From Moniliella sp. 'wahieum' (lineage: Eukaryota > Basidiomycota > Moniliellomycetes > Moniliellales > Moniliellaceae): 64,000 nucleotides of DNA. The stretch spans positions 186,001 through 250,000 of the forward strand of contig RSEE01000071.1 of assembly GCA_003971905.1 (NCBI GenBank), written 5' to 3'. This document shows positions 57,925 to 64,000 of the stretch, piece after piece. Within the stretch, counting starts at the first letter, position 1; every line of letters starts with the position of its first letter. The translations under genes were made by a program, and so were the position numbers. Under the pieces are notes generated by a model, which ran no database searches, was not told the DNA's origin, and was given only the letters and a program-made list of their open reading frames with translations.

Positions 57925-59455
57925 ATGGCTGACGCTCCGCCCACCCACGAGGTCCACGTCGTCGTCGGCGGCGTCGGCTTCCTCGGCTCCTCCATTGTGC
58001 GTCTGCTCCTGGCGCGCGGGAGACGCAGGTGGTCGTGATGGACCTTCGCGAGCCGTCCGACGCCGAGCGTGCGCTGGTCGCCGTGCCCACGGCAAAGGCC
58101 AAGCCCGTGTACGTCACAGGCGACCTGACTTCAGCCGAGAGCGTCAAGGCCGCGCTGCAGAAGGCTGCTGCGCTGGGCAGTTGCCGATGGCCAAGGTGGT
58201 CGTCTACCACACCCTCCCCCCCGTCGCCGGGCTGGGCCAGGACGCGTACGAAAAAGTCAATGTCCAGGGTACCAACACCCTGCTGGACGTGTGCAAGACC
58301 CTCGGCGTGCGTAAGTTTGTCTACACATCTTCCGCCCGTGCTGTTTACCGGGGACGACCTGGTGTACGTGGACGAGAACTTGCCCTACCCCAAGGTCCCC
58401 ATGGACGCCTACAACGATACCAAGGTATGTCCCATCCCTTACTTTGCGCGTGAGCGTTCTGTTTTTTGTTGTTGTAGTCCTCCGTGACCTATGTATGAGT
58501 GCGTGTGTGCTAACCGAGGGATTTTGCATGTCGGCCAGGCGCGTGCCGAGGCGGCTGTGATTGCCGCGAACGAGGTAGGGGAGAACGGGCTGAAGACGTG
58601 CGCGCTTCGTCCGCCGGGATCTTTGGCGTGGGCGACCGGCAAGCCTTGCCTGGATTTTTCCAGGTGCTCGCGACGGGTCGGACGCGGGTGCAGATTGGGG
58701 ACAAACAACAATCTGTTTGATTGGACGTATGTGGACAATGTGGCGCATGCGCACCTGTTGGCTGCGGATCGGCTGTTGCTGGGTCCGGAGGAACAGTACG
58801 ATGCGCGGCGGCTGGGTAGCGAGCACTTGTCCGCCAAAATTGGCGATGGCCACGATGCTCGGTTCCGTGTGCCGCCGACCAGTCTCCAGCGGCCCAGTCC
58901 GTCGGGGGTGAAGGACTATGCGTTGGAGCTGGGTGGCGGTGCGGCGCCCGCGCGGGTACGCAAGATGCAGGCGAGTGGGGCTTGGATGAACGTCCGGTTC
59001 TACGGACAAAGTTTGACCCTTTGTTCCATCACCAGTTCCCCGACGAAGTTAGCGATGCCAATCCCACCCCGTTGGTCGAGGGGGCCAACTTATCCCTGCC
59101 CATCTGGCGTGGCGGGGGAAACCTTTTTCATTACGAATGGCCAGCCGATTCCGTTTTGGGATTTCCCGCGTGCGCTGTGGAAGGGCGTCGGGCACGTGGA
59201 CCCGCCAAGTCGGTGTGGGTGCTGAGCAAGGAGATGGGCAACCTCTTGGCGTTTGCAGCCGAATGGGGGTCCTGGTTTGGGCAAGACCCCGCTCTTTACT
59301 CGCTACAAGGTAGCCTACACCGCTTCTGCTCGGTACTACAACATTGAGAAGGCCCGGCGCGTGCTGGCGTACGAACCGATTGTCTCGCTCGAAGAGGGGA
59401 TCGACCGGTCGGTCAAGTGGTGGTCGAAACGCATCCTGAGGTGGTCAAGTCGTAG
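57925..59455 (+). CDS. ERG26: Sterol-4-alpha-carboxylate 3-dehydrogenase
   Basis: NAD(P)-dependent decarboxylating dehydrogenase of the C4-demethylation complex in ergosterol synthesis, on the ER. The nucleotide motif is VVVGGVGFLGSSIVRLLLAR; VVVMDLREPSDAERALVAVP and GLGQDAYEKVNVQGTNTLLD follow, then the TSSA motif (KFVYTSSA) and the catalytic YNDTK, which is split from ARAEAAVIAANEVGENGLKT by a 114-nt intron (58425-58538, GTATGT, CTAAC, CAG) in phase. DWTYVDNVAHAHLLAADRLL and TFFITNGQPIPFWDF are family hallmarks. The last frame ends in HPEVVKS before TAG at 59453. Frame changes at about 58020, 58180, 58335, 58610-58680, 58800-59200 and 59430. Assignment is firm. Confidence 0.88.
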
Positions 59456-59987
59456 TTTCCCATGGCAATGGTCGAGATGCAATATGAATGTTGGGTCGAA
59501 CCGAGTGGAGGGAGGAGCTAGGCAGGATGCATGGATGGGATACAGGCACACGCGTCTTCAGGAGTGTACAACTGGGTTTGCCACGCGCAATGTATATCCT
59601 CCGTGTCCATCCTGATGAGCGTATGCCGTACGAGGAAGGGCGGGTGAGATCCACCGACAGAGGAGAGCAGAGGACACGCGTCAGTCGTCATAGCGTGGCA
59701 TGACAATGATCAATGACCCTAGCCAGGTGAGCCTCAGCTGAGGGCACAGACCGAGCCCGACCCGACGAGTCGCCATGCCCACCAACCTCGTCGACATGGA
59801 CATGCGACATCGCTGATGACTGAGGTACTGATGGGATCGATGACACGCGTCTTTTATTTAAATTGTTTTTTGTTTCGTTTTCTTTTTTGCTTCGGCCCCA
59901 GCCGTCTCAGTTTCTCAGTTTCTCAGCCTCAGCTGTGGTCCGACCAAGCTGCTCGCCCATCCGGCCCCACCCACGACGACGCGATCC
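59456..59987. other. Intergenic region between ERG26 and MCY1
   Basis: 532 bp holding the ERG26 3' end and MCY1 promoter. A pyrimidine-rich TTTGTTTCGTTTTCTTTTTTGC stretch lies at 59869-59890 and TTTCTCAGTTTCTCAG repeats at 59912-59927. No gene seen. Confidence 0.45.
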
Positions 59988-61383
59988 ATGGTCGCCTCCA
60001 GCTCCGACCGTACCCACACTGCCGCTCTGGCCTTGGGGCTGGTTGCGCTCGGTGCAGCCGGGGTGATTGTATCGCAGCACGCGCTGCGGTGGGTGTGGGC
60101 TTCGCGCGCGGCGCAAGCAGGGCCAACGCTGACTGGGACTGGCTCAGCAAAGAAACCGGTGCACGTAGTACAAGGTGTGGCCGGTCTGATTGGGGACACG
60201 AAGTTGGTGCGGATCGATTCGTTATCAGACCTGACCGGTGCGGAGATTTGGGGGGGGCAAAGCTGAGCTGCTCAATCCCGGAGGTAGTCCCAAAGACCGC
60301 GTGGGGCTCGAGATGCTTTTGCAAGCGGAGCGGGAGGGCAAGATTTCACCCTACACGGGCTGCTGTGTATTTGAAGGAACAGTAGGTTCGACGGGTATCT
60401 CGTTGGCTATGCTCTGTCGTGCCAAGGGGTACAAGTGCCACATTGTGCTTCCGGACGATGTGGCGCAGGAAAAGACGGATCTGTTGTTAGCCTTGGGCGC
60501 GACGGACGAAAAGCGTCGTCCGGCTCCGATTGCCGATCCGGGGCATTACGTCAATGTGGCACGTAGGCGCGCCGCTGAGTACGCCTCGACGCCCGAAGCG
60601 CTCCAGGCGCAACAAGAGCATGAGCATGCACGTCAAGCACGTGGTCTCCCGCCCATCCCACCGGGGACCCAGCCGCGCGGACTGTACGCCGAACAGTTTG
60701 AGAACCTCGCCAACTTTACCGCCCACTTTACCACTACGGGTCCAGAGATTTGGGACGCAACAGGCGGCACGGTGGATGCGTACGTGGCGGGCGCAGGGAC
60801 CGGGGGCACACTGTGTGGTGCAGGCGCCTACATGAAGCAAGTGGCGCGCGAGCAGGAGGGGCGGGCAGGGCCACTGGTGGTGCTAGCGGACCCGCAGGGC
60901 AGTGGGCTGTTCAACCGGGTGAGGGGGGTGATGTTTAGTCTGACGGAGCGCGAGGGCCGGCGACGGCGGCACCAGGTGGACACGGTGGTGGAAGGGGTGG
61001 GCATCAACCGGCTGACGGCGAACTGGTTGCAGGGGGAGGAGCTGCGTGTGGTGGACATGGCGACGCGGGTGACGGACGATGCGGCGGCGCGGATGGGACG
61101 GCACTGGTGCAGGCGGACGGGCTGTTTGTGGGTCATCAAGTGCAGTGAACTGTGTGGGCGCGGTACGGACGCGCGATGGCTGCAGCACGAGGGCGTGCGG
61201 AGGCCCGTGGTGGTGACGGTGCTGTCGGACTCGGGGGTACGGCACCTGTCCAAGTTCCACTCGGACGACGCGCTGCGCAAGTTGGCCGTGGAGAATGCGG
61301 GGTCGAGCGAGATTGGGGACCTGCTGGCGCCGGAGAGCCGGGAGGAGGTGGTGCCGGCGTGGGGGTCTTACCCAGCCGTGTAG
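59988..61383 (+). CDS. MCY1: Mitochondrial-type cysteine synthase (Mcy1-like), PLP-dependent
   Basis: Predicted O-acetylserine sulfhydrylase-like enzyme anchored in the outer mitochondrial membrane. The N-terminal ALALGLVALGAAGVIVSQHA is a single membrane anchor, as in Mcy1. The PLP lysine lies in KAELLNPGGSPKDRVGLEML, followed by EGTVGSTGISLAMLCRAKGY and the phosphate-binding VAGAGTGGTLCGAG. GVGINRLTANW and DGLFVG then SSSAVNCVGAVRT precede SDSGVRHLSKFHSDDALRKL. The frame breaks at a GGGGGGG run (60250-60256) and at about 61130-61185; adding one G gives GLFVGSSSAVNC. An insertion rich in Gln/His/Pro (about 60595-60665) separates two core strands, as often seen in this branch. The gene follows ERG26 on the same strand with its own promoter. 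Confidence 0.85.
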
Positions 61384-63667
61384 CATTTTTTGTGGGAGGT
61401 GCCTGCGAGTCGAGCACGGCAAGAGAATCCATATCCATCCATCCGCAGTCGAGCCAGCGTGTGCAGTGTCATGTGGCCATGCAAGGAACTCTTCTTTGGG
61501 GGGAGGGCAGCCCAACGGGAGCGCCCGGGCAGCTGTGGCCGGTGCTGGGCATCTCACACCCACATCGACCATCCCAACGCACTCAGTCGGGGGTGGAGTA
61601 TCCATCCATCAGTGTTCCCCACCCACGTTCGTTGCAATTCCTGCCGCCTCAATCTCCGTGTTCCCCCGCAATCGCCGACAGCAGGCAACACACCACAAGC
61701 CGCCTGCCTGGCATGCCTTGCCAGAGGGCGACTTGAGGGCACTCGCGATCCTATGGATCAGCTGCAAAGCAGTCTTCGGACAAAAGGCGTGAACTGGCAA
61801 AGTGGTGAGCCACAAGTCTTCGCAAGCAACGTATGAAGGGAAGGAGACAGGAGAGAGAGGATGGAGATGAAGCTTGAAGCTTGAAGCGAAGAGAGCAGGG
61901 CCTGCGCGGTCTGCGAACGGAACTCTTCCGCCCGGCCAAGCGAGCGCCACCGATCCACTCAAGTCATCATGTGCAGGGGACGGGATACGTATAAGTCTCG
62001 GAAGTGAATCAGTATATCCATAAGTGGGAAATCTTATAGGGGGCTCCCGGAATTGTAGAGAGACGCAGCAGGGTGAAAGAGGGGATCAAATTGTTATACG
62101 GGGCGCTGTGGTATTCGCCGGACGCTGATGCCCGCATGGCGTAGACATCTCAGGATCTCGGATCTCATACAAACACGCGCCAGTCCTGTTAGACTAGGGA
62201 GAGGGAGGCAGGCACATGCGCTCACGCTTAGTGCAGAGTCAATGTACTTCTCTGTGCTCTCTGCTCCTTCGCACTGAGGGAGCCACTGGCGCTCACGCTT
62301 AGTTATAGTCACCGTCCTTTTCTGCTCTCTGGTGCTTCGCACTGAGAGAGGCACTTGTCCTGACGCTTAGTTAGTCACTGTACTGCCGCGCTGGTCTGCT
62401 CTGTGGTGTTCCGCCTGTCTTCCCTCTGGTGCCTGTCTTCCCTCTGGTGCCTGCCTCTAGCCCAACCTGCCTCCCCTCTGGTGCCTCCCTCAGAGAGAGA
62501 ACTCGAACAACGCATGCCAGGCGTCTCGTTACGAGCGTCATCCATCCCAGTCCCGCACTTGGTGCTAGCCCCTTTGAGCGCGCCACCTCCCCCCGTGGGG
62601 TAAGTGATGGATCTGTCCCGTCTCCCCATTGCATGCTTACCGCTGCCAGCGTGCCAAATTCGTGCGAGACCGAATGAGGGACGGTTGAGATATGGGCCTG
62701 TTGGTAGTACTAGCGGCATACACGACTCTCTCGATTCAGCTTGCCCCGATTTGGGCATTTGCTGCTCAGGGGCACGCCTCAAACGAGCATCGCACTGTAG
62801 CTTACTCACTCTCCGTCCATCAGAGCGTTCCTGCACCGACACCATCTGCATCTGGGCACAAGCTCAAGTGATGGTGCATGCAGGTTCAAATACGGATAGA
62901 CCGGTGTGGATGGCGCTCACAAGCCACCAATTGTCCTCCGATCTAAGAACTGGTAGCAGTGCATCATGCCCAGCATGCTTGCCTTCCAGGGGAGGTAACG
63001 CACTCCCCGATTGGACCAGGATTGAGGTCAGAACACGTCCATACATCTGACAGAAGGTCCAAACCGCAGATGACCTATGTTGATGGCACCAGTGCTGCAC
63101 CAATTCTTCTCGTCAAACAATAGATTGGATATATTCACATCGTGCACAAGAAGCAGCCCTTCAATTGGAGGTAAACGCCAAGCGAGACGGCAATCAAGAA
63201 CTGGGGGTCAATAGACGACAGGGATTGATTGCTGGCGAGCGAGGGTAGAGAGTAGCGGAGAGGAAGGAGGAGGAGGGAGTGGAAGAGAGGGAAGACTAAG
63301 CGCTCGTCCATCTAATCTCTCACCGATGGAGACGGCGCATGGCTGACGGGCGGGGGGGTGCTCTCGACGTTTCCCCCGCCGCTAAGGCCGCTGGGACACT
63401 GGCGCCGTGCGGTGGGCGGGGGGCTGGGGCGGGCGGGCGGGAAAGACGGGCGATCGGGCTCATAATCCAGCGTCCACACCACGCAGCTAGGGTTGGGTCG
63501 CAGCGTGTTTTAGATCGCAGATCTCCGATCGCAGATCGCTCATTTAAAATTTAAATTGCACGCGTGCGCCTCACGCCACCCACGCACTGCGCCGCTCTCC
63601 GCCCCCCCCTTTCTCTCCCGCGTTGTTGGGCTGCGACCTGCGTCTGCCCCTCCACCGCCTGCCCCCC
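61384..63667. other. Intergenic region of 2.3 kb
   Basis: No gene recognised. ORFs at 61152-61836 continue the alternate frames of MCY1 and lack motifs. Repeats: GAAGCTTGAAGCTTGAAGC at 61870-61888, three ~70-bp diverged units at 62219-62410, and a TCTTCCCTCTGGTGCCTG duplication at 62415-62452. The right end (63480-63560) includes AGATCGCAGATCTCCGATCGCAGATCG and ATTTAAAATTTAAAT, possibly a promoter of the next gene. Confidence 0.5.
62219..62410. repeat. Three diverged tandem units of about 70 bp
   Basis: Each unit has (CTCA)CGCTTAGT, a GTCA(C/A) block, TCTGCTCTCTG and TTCGCACTGAG. Units start near 62221, 62291 and 62362; the third is truncated. Function unknown; could be remnants of an element or a satellite-like tract. 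Confidence 0.65.
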
Positions 63668-64000
63668 ATGTTCACCCCCCCCCGCACCCCGCCCCCTCCG
63701 CCCTCCACCAGCTCCCTCACGGCAGCGGCAGCCTCGGCGTCGCCACCAGCCCCTCCAGCAGCAGCCGCAGCCGCAGCCTCAGCCAGTCCCTCCTCCCCGC
63801 GCCCTCATCCTCCCAGACACCGGCGCCGGCGTAGCCCTTGTCGGCCAGACGCTCGATGCCGTCGTACTCCAGTTCCATGTCCCCCTTGCCCGTCCCCTGT
63901 CCGAAACGGTGTTCGTCGTATGTGGGCCTACTTGGGTCTCCGCCACGCCCAGCTCCGGGGGGCCCTCCCTTCGCTTCCACCTCGCCGGCACTGTCGATCC
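63668..64000 (+). CDS. Start of an unidentified gene, partial
   Basis: An ATG at 63668 follows an AT-rich promoter-like stretch and opens a Pro/Thr/Ser/Ala-rich N-terminus (MFTPPRTPPPPPSTSSLTAA). From about 63804 a different frame stays open to the window end and looks like folded protein: LILPDTGAGVALVGQTLDAV, VLQFHVPLARPLSETVFVVC, then PTWVSATPSSGGPSLRFHLA. One indel in the poly-C or Ser/Ala region would join them. The family cannot be told from this fragment. Confidence 0.35.
   Translation, partial: MFTPPRTPPPPPSTSSLTAAAASASPPAPPAAAAAAASASPSSPRPHPPRHRRRRSPCRPDARCRRTPVPCPPCPSPVRNGVRRMWAYLGLRHAQLRGALPSLPPRRHCRS

Noticed and set aside
62878..62905. GGTTCAAATAC resembling a tRNA T-loop
   Set aside because: The arms (GCAGG and ACGGA) are not complementary and no cloverleaf can be drawn.
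1..64000. Bacterial-type defence system, prophage or toxin-antitoxin locus
   Set aside because: All identifiable genes are fungal with spliceosomal introns; nothing prokaryotic or viral was recognised.

Overview
This window is nuclear DNA of a fungus. The gene set includes an ergosterol-pathway ERG26, a sphingolipid hydroxylase SCS7, TOM22, a CCT chaperonin subunit, ERD2, a Syp1-type F-BAR protein and an Mcy1-type cysteine synthase. Introns are short (66 to 161 nt) and sparse, with GTACGT/GTGCGT/GTATGT donors, CTRAC-type branch sites and CAG/TAG acceptors. Coding DNA is GC-rich, with long Pro/Ala/Ser low-complexity stretches. A basidiomycete fits best, perhaps Ustilaginomycotina because introns are few; that placement is inference.

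The main technical fact is that almost every recognisable gene is split between reading frames by single-base indels, often in or next to short homopolymers (TT for TTT in TOM22, GGGG for GGG in the PIG-Y-like gene, a GGGGGGG run in MCY1). The broken genes are single-copy housekeeping genes whose conserved motifs simply continue in the next frame, so uncorrected long-read consensus errors are far likelier than pseudogenes. I give each CDS its whole span and say where the frame changes.

Layout. 0-6.2 kb: SCS7 end (+), TOM22 (-), F-box/RCC1 protein (+), small PIG-Y/ERI1-like protein (+). 6.2-19.1 kb: a gene-poor, visibly AT-richer block with long G and C runs, tandem duplications and one candidate spliced gene of unknown kind. 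19.1-32 kb: histidine acid phosphatase (+), F-box/leucine-rich protein (-), IBA57 (-) head-to-head with VFA1 (+), ARS2/SERRATE (+), a multi-pass membrane protein (+). 33.6-41.5 kb, all minus: NTF2-like protein, AlkB-type dioxygenase with two UIMs, double-LIM protein, short-chain dehydrogenase. 42.9-48.3 kb: SYP1/FCHO (-) head-to-head with the KDEL receptor ERD2 (+). 50.9-61.4 kb: MFS transporter (+), CCT8 (-), twinfilin (-) head-to-head with ERG26 (+), MCY1 (+). The window ends inside an unidentified gene.

The genes do not form one pathway; this is ordinary eukaryotic gene order. Loose themes are mitochondria (TOM22, IBA57, MCY1), actin and endocytosis (SYP1, twinfilin, with CCT8 as actin/tubulin folder), membrane lipid and GPI synthesis (SCS7, ERG26, PIG-Y-like) and ubiquitin (two F-box proteins, UIM-AlkB). 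I saw no CRISPR array, rRNA or tRNA that I could support. The most unusual points are a KDEL receptor with about 60 extra loop residues, a twinfilin whose two ADF-H domains are separated by roughly 480 disordered residues, the 13-kb gene desert, and short sequence families (GTCACTAGTCAC, AAGCTTGAAGC) recurring between genes.
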